NCBI RefSeq assembly: GCF_004801395.1
Contig: NZ_SSOA01000011.1
Span: 82,915-146,914, forward strand
Reading direction: 5' to 3'
DNA: 64,000 nucleotides
Source of the DNA: Gillisella terrae
GTDB lineage: Bacteria; Pseudomonadota; Alphaproteobacteria; Rhizobiales; Rhizobiaceae
The notes beneath the pieces are model-generated. The model was not told the DNA's origin and ran no database searches. It worked only from the letters and a program-made list of their open reading frames with translations. Below, piece after piece: positions 26,171-34,873 of the stretch. Position numbers and translations under genes: made by a program. Within the stretch, counting starts at the first letter, position 1. Each line of letters starts with the position of its first letter.

Positions 26171-27172
26171 TCAAAGCGAAGCCTTGATTTTCTTTTCGGC
26201 TTCAGGGGAAACCCAAGGCGTCCAAATGGCAGCATTTTCCTTGAGGAAATGCTTGGCACCTTCTTCACCTGTGGCCTGATTGTCGGTCATCCAGGCCATC
26301 AGCTTGTTGACGGTTTCGTTCTTCCAGGCGCGCTTCTTGAGGTATTCCATCACGGCAGGATCGACACGCTTGGAAAATTTGGTGGAAACCAGCGTATAGA
26401 CCTTGTCCGGCATCCATGTGTTCGGCTTCGGATCCGGGCAATCGGCCACAGTGTTGCAACGCTTCCATTCTGCCGCGTCATAACCGGCACCGGACTCGAG
26501 CTTAACCATCGGATATTTGCCCAAAAGAGCGGTTGGAGCCCAATAGTAGCCGACCCAGCCGTGTTTGCGCTCGTATGCCTTGGCAATTGAGCCGTCGAGG
26601 CCTGCGGCAGAGCCGGTGTCGATCAGATTGAAGCCCGCTTTCTTGGCATCATAGGCCTTGTACAACTGCGAGGTCGTCACTGTGCCGCCCCAGCCTTGCG
26701 GGCCGTTGAAGATCGCACCCTTGCTTGGGTCTTCAGGATCGGGGAAAAGCTCCTTGTGCTTCAGCATGTCAGGGATCGTTTTGATGTCGGGGTGGGCGTC
26801 GGCGATATATTTCGGAATCCACCAACCCTGCTGACCGCCGTCTGGAAGCACTTCAACCGTCGTCATGATACGGCCTTCGTCCGTGCCGCGTTTGACAACT
26901 TCTGGCAGCAGACCGACCCACGCTTCTGGCGCAATATCGGGTTCACCTTTTTCAGACATGGAAGTGATTGTCGGCACGGTGTCACCGACGGTGACAGAGA
27001 CGTCGCAGCCATAACCTTTGGTCAGGATAAGCTTGTCCAGTGCAGACAGAACTTCCGCACTCTGCCAGTTCATGGAAGCAACGGTCACACTGCCACATTC
27101 TGCGGCGTTGGAAACTGATGCGGAGCCAAGAATTCCGAACACCAGGCATGTGGAAGCAAGTAGCGTTTTCAT
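26171..27172 (-). CDS. proX: Betaine-type ABC transporter substrate-binding protein (ProX/OpuAC-like)
   Basis: Periplasmic binding protein, 333 residues, with a Sec signal peptide (MKTLLASTCLVFGILGSASV, cleavage after SNA). Conserved aromatic residues in MNWQSAEVLSAL, EAWVGLLPEV, GWWIPKYIAD and GYYWAPTALLGKY could form the aromatic box that holds trimethylammonium groups in ProX-type proteins. It is the first gene of the transporter operon; a hairpin repeat separates it from the permease. Ligand likely a betaine; which one cannot be told from the sequence. Confidence 0.9.
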   Translation of the reverse strand: MKTLLASTCLVFGILGSASVSNAAECGSVTVASMNWQSAEVLSALDKLILTKGYGCDVSVTVGDTVPTITSMSEKGEPDIAPEAWVGLLPEVVKRGTDEGRIMTTVEVLPDGGQQGWWIPKYIADAHPDIKTIPDMLKHKELFPDPEDPSKGAIFNGPQGWGGTVTTSQLYKAYDAKKAGFNLIDTGSAAGLDGSIAKAYERKHGWVGYYWAPTALLGKYPMVKLESGAGYDAAEWKRCNTVADCPDPKPNTWMPDKVYTLVSTKFSKRVDPAVMEYLKKRAWKNETVNKLMAWMTDNQATGEEGAKHFLKENAAIWTPWVSPEAEKKIKASL

Positions 27173-27240
27173 TCAATTCCCCTTTTTGGCGGCGACTGAC
27201 GATGACGGGCTGCCGCTTTTTCCCGCCTGCCATGCAGCTG

Positions 27241-28029
27241 TCAGGACTGTCGTCCCAACCACACTGATTTCTGAAATGCAGCTTGCAGCCCTTCGGATAC
27301 CGCACGATCGAACCCTGTCGTTCGCATGGCTTCAATGGCCGCAGCCGTTGTCCCACGATAACTCAGAAATGTCTTGACCACGTCCTCCGGTTTTTGTGCT
27401 CGGGTTTCCCACAAGCGACCCATCCCAATCAACAACGAGCAAACCGCCTCGTTGGCTATTGCCGGATCTATTCCCTGCCGAACCGCGTCCTCCTCCATCG
27501 CCGCCATAAGCAGTGCCGGGAATGCGGGACCCGAGCCCGTTAATCCAGTAAAGTAATCGACATGGACCTCATCAGATAGCTCAGGAGCGTCACCACATGC
27601 CGCGAGTATGATCTTGACATGCGCTCGATCATCATAATTGACCTTTTCCGAGGCTATCCAGGGCGTGTAGGACTTCAAAACCTCGGCCCCTGCATTCGGC
27701 AATGCCCGCACCACGCGATCCGTGCCCAGGTGCGCCGAAATGCGCGCTAGCGTTATCCCAGCCATCACCGAGATGATCAGCTTGCCTGCGGCGTTGATTT
27801 TGAGAGCGCCGAAATCTTCCGGTCTGACTGACAGGAGAACAATATCAGACTCATCGACGAGCTGTTGGTTGTCAGGGGTCCAGTTTGCTCCCGCCGGCAA
27901 ATCTGCGGGTGAGGAGCGATAGGACAACAAAAGCCGCTCCACAGGCACGATGCCTTTCAGGACCAGTGCACGGGCGAAGGCATTTCCAAGCCATCCTGCG
28001 CCGCCAATGATCCCGACACGTTCCATCAT
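27241..28029 (-). CDS. Pyrroline-5-carboxylate reductase family protein (ProC-like)
   Basis: A 262-residue NAD(P)H-dependent imine reductase relative. GIIGGAGWLGNAFARALV is the nucleotide-binding loop; VLLSVRPEDFGAL and ISVMAGITLARISAHLG are ProC blocks. VDYFTGLTGSGPAFPALLM contains the GSGPAF substrate site. The ATG overlaps the stop of the TetR gene (ATGA), so the two are co-translated. Located between a betaine transporter and an N-methylproline demethylase, it may handle a pyrroline imine formed during proline-betaine breakdown rather than make proline for the cell; this is inference. Confidence 0.85.
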   Translation of the reverse strand: MMERVGIIGGAGWLGNAFARALVLKGIVPVERLLLSYRSSPADLPAGANWTPDNQQLVDESDIVLLSVRPEDFGALKINAAGKLIISVMAGITLARISAHLGTDRVVRALPNAGAEVLKSYTPWIASEKVNYDDRAHVKIILAACGDAPELSDEVHVDYFTGLTGSGPAFPALLMAAMEEDAVRQGIDPAIANEAVCSLLIGMGRLWETRAQKPEDVVKTFLSYRGTTAAAIEAMRTTGFDRAVSEGLQAAFQKSVWLGRQS

Positions 28030-28676
28030 CTTTTCAACGATATCTCGGGTGGCGGCGTATATCGGTGCCTTGCGCAGAAACGATCCATTTCGCGCTGCTG
28101 CGGCGCTTGGCCAGTGTAAATCTCGACATATTCGGCAATCCGCGGCATTCTGATGTCAAGATCTTCCTGCACCTGCATCGAGATATAGCCGATCTGGACC
28201 AGATACAGCGTTCTCGCGCGCACATCGGCAGACCCTTCGGAATAGCCAAAACGCAAGAACATCCGCTTCAACGCCTCAAGGCGCTGGTCGTCGGCAACCT
28301 TTACATCTGCCTGCACCTGCGGCGATTGGATGGCCCAGCTTCTCACCGCAAACTCGAACTGCGAATCGAAGAGTGATCTATCCAGCCAGCAATCAAACAC
28401 ATTGAGCATCGCCTCTGCGATCGATTCAGCATAAGCCTCGCTCTGCCTTATCAGGGAACCCGTGTTTTTATCGCGCCATCTCGCCACAAGCGCCGCCAGC
28501 AACGCTTCGCGATCCTTGAAGAACCAGTAGAAGCTGGTGCGCGACAGCTTCAGCCTGGCTGCAAGCGGTTGGATTTTCACCCCATCGACGCCAGAGTCCA
28601 AAAGCGCCTCGTAGGCAGCGTCCAGCCAGCCCTCCGGCGATCCCCTCCATCCGCTGTCACTCGTGAATTGATCCAT
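28026..28676 (-). CDS. TetR/AcrR family transcriptional regulator
   Basis: A 216-residue regulator. The N-terminal helix-turn-helix, VKIQPLAARLKLSRTSFYWF (about residues 32-51), is typical of TetR; the rest is an all-helical ligand domain. ATG at 28676 gives the usual short leader, though its ribosome site is poor; a GTG start 33 bases upstream is possible. It is divergent from the stcD-like gene and translationally coupled to the ProC-like gene, so it most likely controls betaine breakdown. Confidence 0.87.
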   Translation of the reverse strand: MDQFTSDSGWRGSPEGWLDAAYEALLDSGVDGVKIQPLAARLKLSRTSFYWFFKDREALLAALVARWRDKNTGSLIRQSEAYAESIAEAMLNVFDCWLDRSLFDSQFEFAVRSWAIQSPQVQADVKVADDQRLEALKRMFLRFGYSEGSADVRARTLYLVQIGYISMQVQEDLDIRMPRIAEYVEIYTGQAPQQREMDRFCARHRYTPPPEISLKR

Positions 28677-28820
28677 GGATAAAGAGTAACAAAGCCCAGA
28701 CGGCCTCACAACAGAAAATGTCCGACATCGTCAGCTAAATTTACACTAATGTTTTTTTAATTGACGGTTGTGTACATTTTAAAATAGCCTCGTGTTCATT
28801 GCCAACCCGTGGAGCCGATG

Positions 28821-30857
28821 ATGTCACACGATCCCCTTCTCCAGCCCTTCAAGCTCAAGCATCTCACCTTGCGCAATCGCATCATCGTCACCTCGCACGA
28901 GCCCGCTTACCCGGAAGACGGCATGCCGAAAGGCCGATATCGCGCCTACACAGTGGAGCGTGCCAAGGGTGGAGTTGCTTTGACAATGACCGCGGGTTCG
29001 GCAGCGGTCTCCAAGGACAGCCCGCCTGTCTTCAACAATCTGCTTGCCTATAAGGATGAGATCGTTCCCTGGCTTCGTGAGATGACCGATGCGGTGCATG
29101 AGCAGGGCGCGGCGATCATGATCCAGCTGACCCATCTTGGCCGCCGCACGCGATGGGACAAGGGCGACTGGCTGCCAGTCGTGGCCCCCTCTCATCGGAG
29201 AGAGCCAGCCCATCGCGCTTCTGCCAAAAAAATCGAGGACTGGGATATTGAGCGGATCATCAAGGATTTCGCCGATGCAGCCGAACGCATGAAGGCAGGT
29301 GGCATGGATGGTATCGAGCTTGAAGCCTATGGCCACCTCATCGACCAGTTCACCTCACCACTGACCAACGAGCTTGATGGTCCTTATGGCGGCTCGCTCG
29401 ATAATCGCCTGCGCTTCTGTCTTGAGGTCTTTGCCGCCATGCGAAAACGGGTCGGCGACAACTTCATTCTCGGCGTGCGCTATACCGCAGACGAGAACCT
29501 GCCAGGTGGGACCGACAAAGCCATCGGCATGGAAATTTCAAAACGGCTCAAAGACAGCGGCCTGATCGACTACCTGAACGTCATTCGTGGCCATATCGAC
29601 ACGGACCCTGGCCTGACCGACGTAATTCCCATTCAGGGCATGCCCAGTGCAGCCCATCTCGATTTCGCCGGTGAAATTCGCGCTGCTACCAATTTCCCCA
29701 CCTTCCATGCAGCCCGTGTTCCCGATGTTGCCACCGCCCGCCACGCCATTGCGGCGGGAAAGGTGGACATGATCGGCATGACACGGGCGCACATGACCGA
29801 CCCGCATATTGTGCGCAAGATCATGGAAAAGCGCGAGGATGACATTCGCCCCTGTGTTGGTGCCAATTACTGCCTCGACCGGATCTATCAGGGCGGGCTC
29901 GCCTTCTGCATCCACAATGCCGCGACGGGGCGCGAGGAGACAATGCCGCACACGATCCCGAAAGCCGAGACCGTCAAGAAGGTCGTCATTGTCGGCGCAG
30001 GCCCCGCCGGTCTGGAAGCGGCCCGCGTTGCAGGCACGCGCGGCCATGAGGTTGTCGTGTTTGAGGCGGCCGCCCATGCCGGCGGACAGATCCGGCTTAC
30101 CGCCCAAAGCACGCGGCGAAAAGAAATGATGAGCATCATCGACTGGCGCATGGGCCAGTGCGAAAAGCTTGGCGTGCGATTCCAGTTCAACACCTGGGCG
30201 GAAGCCGATGTGATCGAGGCGGAAAACCCGGACGTGGTGATCATCGCAACGGGCGGCCTGCCGGACACGGACGTGCTCAAATCAGGCAACGATCTGGTCC
30301 TGTCCGCATGGGACATCATCTCCGGCGACGTCAAACCGGGCAGTAACGTGCTCATTTATGATGAGGCGGGGGATCACGCCGCCCTTCAGGCTGCGGAAGT
30401 CATCGCCAATGCGGGTGGCAAGGTCGAAATCATGACCCCCGACCGCTCCTTCTCGCCGGAAGTCATGGCCATGAACCTCGTGCCTTACATGCGATCACTG
30501 CAAAGGCAAAACGCCACCTTCACCGTCACCTATCGCCTTGAAGCCGCCGAGAAAAAAGGCAACCAATTGATCGCCAAGGTGGGCAGTGATTACGGCGGCG
30601 TGCAGCAGGAACGTCTGGTAGACCAGATCGTCGTTAACAATGGCACGCTGCCGCTGGACGATCTTTATTTTGAACTGAAGCCGCATTCCATCAATCTGGG
30701 CGAGGTCAATTATGAGGATCTGATTGATGGACGCCCCCAGGCGGTGAAACGCAACGATGCCGGTCGATACCACCTTTATCGCATCGGCGATGCAGTGGCG
30801 GCGCGCAACACCCATGCCGCCATTTTTGACGCCTTGCGGCTGATGAAGGATATTTGA
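28821..30857 (+). CDS. stcD: N-methylproline demethylase-like NADH:flavin oxidoreductase (StcD family)
   Basis: A 678-residue protein of the trimethylamine dehydrogenase/2,4-dienoyl-CoA reductase group: an N-terminal FMN barrel (about 1-340), a Cys-rich linker, and a C-terminal FAD/NAD domain beginning KKVVIVGAGPAGLEAARVAG. The length matches my memory of Sinorhizobium StcD, which removes the methyl group from N-methylproline in stachydrine use. The iron-sulfur linker has Cys345, Cys351 and Cys363, but Ala348 replaces the usual second Cys (CVGANYC), so a normal 4Fe-4S cluster is in question. GGAG lies six bases before ATG 28821. Divergent from tetR. No Rieske-type first demethylase is present in the window. 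DgcA-like dimethylglycine demethylase is the alternative. Confidence 0.82.
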   Translation: MSHDPLLQPFKLKHLTLRNRIIVTSHEPAYPEDGMPKGRYRAYTVERAKGGVALTMTAGSAAVSKDSPPVFNNLLAYKDEIVPWLREMTDAVHEQGAAIMIQLTHLGRRTRWDKGDWLPVVAPSHRREPAHRASAKKIEDWDIERIIKDFADAAERMKAGGMDGIELEAYGHLIDQFTSPLTNELDGPYGGSLDNRLRFCLEVFAAMRKRVGDNFILGVRYTADENLPGGTDKAIGMEISKRLKDSGLIDYLNVIRGHIDTDPGLTDVIPIQGMPSAAHLDFAGEIRAATNFPTFHAARVPDVATARHAIAAGKVDMIGMTRAHMTDPHIVRKIMEKREDDIRPCVGANYCLDRIYQGGLAFCIHNAATGREETMPHTIPKAETVKKVVIVGAGPAGLEAARVAGTRGHEVVVFEAAAHAGGQIRLTAQSTRRKEMMSIIDWRMGQCEKLGVRFQFNTWAEADVIEAENPDVVIIATGGLPDTDVLKSGNDLVLSAWDIISGDVKPGSNVLIYDEAGDHAALQAAEVIANAGGKVEIMTPDRSFSPEVMAMNLVPYMRSLQRQNATFTVTYRLEAAEKKGNQLIAKVGSDYGGVQQERLVDQIVVNNGTLPLDDLYFELKPHSINLGEVNYEDLIDGRPQAVKRNDAGRYHLYRIGDAVAARNTHAAIFDALRLMKDI

Positions 30858-30906
30858 GCAGAAGAGGGTCTGATACTGCCGGTGACAGTAAAAGCATGTC
30901 GCGCCG

Positions 30907-31806
30907 TCAGGGCGTACGGACCTCTTCCAGAAGCCAGGCCTCGAAATTCCGGGCGGCCAGTTGGGCTTTTTTGTTCTCCGGCCGCACAATGAAATAGGCG
31001 TTTTCGGTCTGCATTGGCAGGTCGGCCAATGGCATGAGCGCGCCCGACTGCAATTCACTCTCAATCAGATAGGTTGGCAAAAGGGCAAAACCCAATCCTG
31101 CGGCAGCCGCTGAAATCAGCATGGAGAACTGGTCGAAGCGCAGCCCTTGATAGGCCTGCGGCAGATTGATGCCGTGGTTCTGCGACCAATCCGACCACAG
31201 CTTGGGCCGGGTGGTAAGATGCAGAAGCGGGATCCTGCTGAGCGAAGTCTCCGAGCCCGGCGCGATGCTGCTTGAAAGAGCCGGACTTGCGACAGGCAAC
31301 ACTGTTTCATGGCAAAGAAAGGTGCACGATGCATTGGCCCAGGTGGGTAATCCGAAATGAATGGCGAGATCGAAATTCTCCTCCTGAAAACTGAACTGCG
31401 TCGAGCGGGATTCAATCGAGATTGCCACGGTGGGATGATGATTCAGGAAGCGGCCGAGGCGCGGCACCAGCCACTTTCCGCCAAATGTGGGCAGGGTGGC
31501 AATCCGCAGGGATGTGGCCATCTGCCCTGTTGCCACCGCGCCAATCATCAGCCGTTCGGCTTGGGCCAGCAATTGCTTGACCTCGGGAAGCAGCCTTTCG
31601 CCCGCTTCAGAGAGAATAACGCGCTGACGGATCCGCTCAAACAGCTTCACGCCCGTTTGCTGCTCCAGATCGGCGATCTGGCGGCTGATGGCGCTCTGCG
31701 TCAGATGCAGCTCCTGCGCCGCCCGCGAGAAATTTTGATGGCGCGCAGCACATTCAAACGCTTGCAGGTTGATGAAATCAGGGGTCAGGCTTCGACGTAT
31801 GGTCAT
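30907..31806 (-). CDS. LysR family transcriptional regulator
   Basis: A 299-residue LysR-type activator. The N-terminal helix-turn-helix is NFSRAAQELHLTQSAISRQI (about 25-44), followed by the linker helix and a periplasmic-binding-type effector domain. It resembles GcvA-like members. Divergent from the hglS-amaB-aminotransferase-ydiJ operon with a 107-bp gap, the usual arrangement for the regulator of the adjacent pathway, so a lysine-derived acid is the likely effector. Confidence 0.92.
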   Translation of the reverse strand: MTIRRSLTPDFINLQAFECAARHQNFSRAAQELHLTQSAISRQIADLEQQTGVKLFERIRQRVILSEAGERLLPEVKQLLAQAERLMIGAVATGQMATSLRIATLPTFGGKWLVPRLGRFLNHHPTVAISIESRSTQFSFQEENFDLAIHFGLPTWANASCTFLCHETVLPVASPALSSSIAPGSETSLSRIPLLHLTTRPKLWSDWSQNHGINLPQAYQGLRFDQFSMLISAAAAGLGFALLPTYLIESELQSGALMPLADLPMQTENAYFIVRPENKKAQLAARNFEAWLLEEVRTP

Positions 31807-31913
31807 TCCATTTTCGCATTAATTAAACTGAAATCATCACAACATGACCCCGCCATATGGGTATATCGTGCGCACTCAGAATAAACTCGCATATTTCAGA
31901 GGAAATGGCCATC

Positions 31914-33305
31914 ATGACCGCGAAGGTTTCTCCAGATGATATTCGTGCTCGCTTTTCGAGCGCCATGTCGGCGATGTACCGCGACGAGGTACCCGCTTAC
32001 GGGACGCTGATGGAGCTGGTTGCCCGCGTCAACGACGAAACGCTGGCCGATGAGCCCGACCTCAAGGCAAGGCTCGATGCCACCGATACATTGGAGCGCA
32101 TTTCCGAAGAGCGCCATGGCGCGATTCGTCTCGGCACAGCGCAGGAACTCGCAACGATGCGCCGCATCTTTGCCGTGATGGGCATGTGGCCAGTTGGCTA
32201 TTACGATCTCTCGACCGCGGGCGTGCCCGTACACTCCACCGCCTTTCGCCCTGTTGGCGAAGAGGCGCTGAAGCGCAATCCCTTCCGCATCTTCACCTCG
32301 CTGCTGCGGCTTGATCTCATTGCCGATGAAGCCTTGCGCACGGAGGCCGCCGCCATTCTTGCGCAGCGCCAGATTTTCACGCCCAAGGCCATTGAGCTGA
32401 CCGAAAAGGCGGAAAAGAACGGTGGGCTGGACAAGGATGATGCCGACCGCTTTGTAACTGAGGTGCTGGAAACCTTCCGTTGGCATGACAAGGCCAATGT
32501 CGAGCTTTCCATGTATCACCGTCTGCACGACGCGCACCGGCTGATTGCCGATGTTGTCTCCTTCAAGGGCCCTCACATCAATCACCTGACGCCGCGCACG
32601 CTGGACATTGACAAGGTGCAGGCGCGTATGCCCGATTTCGGCATTGCGCCCAAGGCCGTTGTGGAAGGTCCACCGACCCGTAAATGTCCGATCCTGCTGC
32701 GTCAGACCTCGTTCAAGGCGCTGGAAGAAACGGTTTCATTCCGCGATGGCAACGGCGGCTGGCAGGCCGGAACACATACAGCACGTTTCGGCGAAATCGA
32801 GCAGCGCGGCGTGGCGCTGACACCAAAGGGCCGTGCCCTTTACGACAAGCTTCTGGATGATACTCGCAAGATCGTCCGCCCCGCTGCCGACGGCTCCAAT
32901 GCCGATGCGTATGAGGCCGCACTCGTCGAGGTGTTCAAGGCGTTTCCGGACACGTGGGCGGATATCCGCGCAGAAGGGCTCGGCTATTTCAGCTATTCGT
33001 TGACCAAAAAGGGCGAGAATGGCATGATCGACCTGACAGATCCTGAACACCTGATCAAGGAAGGCTATATCTGTTTTGATCCGATTGTTTACGAGGATTT
33101 CCTCCCCGTGAGCGCCGCCGGTATCTTCCAGTCCAACCTCGGAGATGGCGCACAGCAAGATTTTACCGCCTCTCCGAACCAGAAGCGTTTTGAGACCGAT
33201 CTCGGTGCTTCTGTTCTCAACGAATTCGATCATTATGCTGGCATCGAAAAAGCCTCGCTGGAGAGCTGCCTTGCAGCCCTGGCATCGCGCCCCGCCGCCG
33301 AATAA
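31914..33305 (+). CDS. hglS: 2-oxoadipate dioxygenase/decarboxylase (DUF1338, HglS/YdcJ family)
   Basis: A 463-residue Fe(II)-dependent VOC-fold enzyme that turns 2-oxoadipate into D-2-hydroxyglutarate with loss of CO2, the final oxidative step of lysine breakdown by the aminoadipate route. ERHGAIRLGTAQEL (about 60-75) carries the first metal His, PHINHLTPRTLDID (about 220) the second, and RFGEIEQRGVALTP contains the metal-binding Glu region. Length agrees with YdcJ. ATG at 31914 has AGAGGA nine bases upstream; the ATG nine bases earlier is too close. It heads an operon with aminoadipate-semialdehyde dehydrogenase, an aminotransferase and a D-2-hydroxyglutarate dehydrogenase, exactly the enzymes around its reaction. 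Confidence 0.9.
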   Translation: MTAKVSPDDIRARFSSAMSAMYRDEVPAYGTLMELVARVNDETLADEPDLKARLDATDTLERISEERHGAIRLGTAQELATMRRIFAVMGMWPVGYYDLSTAGVPVHSTAFRPVGEEALKRNPFRIFTSLLRLDLIADEALRTEAAAILAQRQIFTPKAIELTEKAEKNGGLDKDDADRFVTEVLETFRWHDKANVELSMYHRLHDAHRLIADVVSFKGPHINHLTPRTLDIDKVQARMPDFGIAPKAVVEGPPTRKCPILLRQTSFKALEETVSFRDGNGGWQAGTHTARFGEIEQRGVALTPKGRALYDKLLDDTRKIVRPAADGSNADAYEAALVEVFKAFPDTWADIRAEGLGYFSYSLTKKGENGMIDLTDPEHLIKEGYICFDPIVYEDFLPVSAAGIFQSNLGDGAQQDFTASPNQKRFETDLGASVLNEFDHYAGIEKASLESCLAALASRPAAE

Positions 33306-33328
33306 TCCTCTGTCCTGGAGATAAAACC

Positions 33329-34861
33329 ATGAGCATCACCGCAAAACCCGCCTCGATTGCCGCAGAAGCCGCCGCCATTCTCGACCGTCTTGGCGTCAGC
33401 AAGGACGCTTACACCGGCGGAGAAATGAAGGCCTTTTCACCGATCACCGGCGAGCAGACCGCCAGCGTGAAGACCGTTTCACTTTCGCACGCCCCGGCTG
33501 TCATTGATCACGCCGATGCAGCGTTTCGCGTATGGCGCCTTGTACCAGCTCCGAAGCGTGGCGAGCTGGTGCGCCTTTTCGGCGAAGAACTGCGCGCCGC
33601 CAAGGCTGATCTTGGCCGTCTCGTCTCGATCGAAGCCGGAAAGATCCCATCCGAGGGGCTTGGCGAAGTGCAGGAAATGATCGACATCTGCGATTTTGCG
33701 GTTGGTCTGTCGCGCCAGCTCTATGGCCTCACCATCGCCACCGAGCGGCCCGGCCATCGCATGATGGAAACCTGGCATCCGCTGGGCGTCATCGGCATCA
33801 TTTCGGCCTTCAATTTCCCCGTTGCCGTCTGGGCATGGAATGCGGCGCTTGCGCTTGTGTGTGGCAACAGCGTTGTATGGAAACCTTCGGAAAAGACCCC
33901 GCTGACGGCGCTTGCCGCTCACGCTGTTCTGGATCGCGCCCTGAAACGCTTTGGTGATGCACCGGACGGTCTGTCGCAGCTTTTGATCGGCGATCGTGCC
34001 ATTGGTGAGGTTCTGGTGGATCATCCGAAAGTGCCGCTTGTTTCGGCCACCGGCTCCACCCGCATGGGCCGCGATGTTGGTCCACGTCTGGCCAAGCGCT
34101 TTGCCCGCGCCATCCTTGAACTTGGCGGCAACAATGGCGGGATCGTTTGCCCCTCCGCCGATCTCGACATGGCGCTGCGCGCTGTTGCCTTCGGTGCCAT
34201 GGGCACAGCCGGTCAGCGCTGCACGACGCTGCGTCGCCTTTTCGTTCATGACAGCGTTTACGACACATTCGTGCCACGCCTGAAGAAGGCTTATGCCAGC
34301 GTTTCTGTTGGAAACCCGCTGGATGGCAAGGCACTTGTTGGCCCGTTGATCGACAAACTGGCCTTTGACACCATGCAAAAGGCGCTCACCGAGGCCAAGG
34401 CGCATGGCGGTGCGGTGCATGGCGGCGAGCGCGTGGACACTGGCAGCGCCGATGCCTATTACGTCAAGCCCGCGCTGGTGGAAATGCCAACGCACACCGG
34501 CCCCGTGCTGGAAGAAACCTTCGCGCCGATTCTTTACGTCCTGAAATACAGCGATTTCGACGCCGTTCTGTCGGATCACAACGCGGTGGGCGCGGGTCTT
34601 TCCTCATCGATCTTCACGCTCAACATGCAGGAAGCCGAGCGGTTTCTGGCCGCAGATGGCTCGGATTGCGGCATTGCCAATGTCAATATTGGCACCTCAG
34701 GCGCTGAAATCGGCGGTGCCTTTGGCGGAGAGAAGGAAACCGGCGGCGGGCGCGAAAGCGGCTCTGATGCATGGAGAGCCTATATGCGCCGCGCCACCAA
34801 CACGATCAACTATTCGAAATCTCTGCCGTTGGCGCAGGGCGTTTCCTTCGACATCGAATAA
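33329..34861 (+). CDS. amaB: L-2-aminoadipate semialdehyde dehydrogenase (ALDH7/antiquitin-like)
   Basis: Oxidises 2-aminoadipate 6-semialdehyde (piperideine-6-carboxylate) to 2-aminoadipate. The 510-residue chain has ISAFNFPVAVWAWNAALA (cofactor region, about 158), LELGGNNGGIVCPSADLD (catalytic Glu, about 267) and GTAGQRCTTLRRLFVHD (catalytic Cys, about 297). The NFPVAVWAWN and GQRCTTLRR forms are those of the ALDH7 family rather than general aldehyde dehydrogenases. CTGGAGATAAAACC precedes the ATG. It lies 23 bp after hglS. Confidence 0.88.
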   Translation: MSITAKPASIAAEAAAILDRLGVSKDAYTGGEMKAFSPITGEQTASVKTVSLSHAPAVIDHADAAFRVWRLVPAPKRGELVRLFGEELRAAKADLGRLVSIEAGKIPSEGLGEVQEMIDICDFAVGLSRQLYGLTIATERPGHRMMETWHPLGVIGIISAFNFPVAVWAWNAALALVCGNSVVWKPSEKTPLTALAAHAVLDRALKRFGDAPDGLSQLLIGDRAIGEVLVDHPKVPLVSATGSTRMGRDVGPRLAKRFARAILELGGNNGGIVCPSADLDMALRAVAFGAMGTAGQRCTTLRRLFVHDSVYDTFVPRLKKAYASVSVGNPLDGKALVGPLIDKLAFDTMQKALTEAKAHGGAVHGGERVDTGSADAYYVKPALVEMPTHTGPVLEETFAPILYVLKYSDFDAVLSDHNAVGAGLSSSIFTLNMQEAERFLAADGSDCGIANVNIGTSGAEIGGAFGGEKETGGGRESGSDAWRAYMRRATNTINYSKSLPLAQGVSFDIE

Positions 34862-34873
34862 GGCGCGACTGTC

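Noticed and set aside
33479..34579. 366-codon minus-strand open frame opposite the ALDH7 gene
   Set aside because: Shadow frame; the plus strand carries catalytic Glu and Cys motifs of aldehyde dehydrogenase in the hglS operon.
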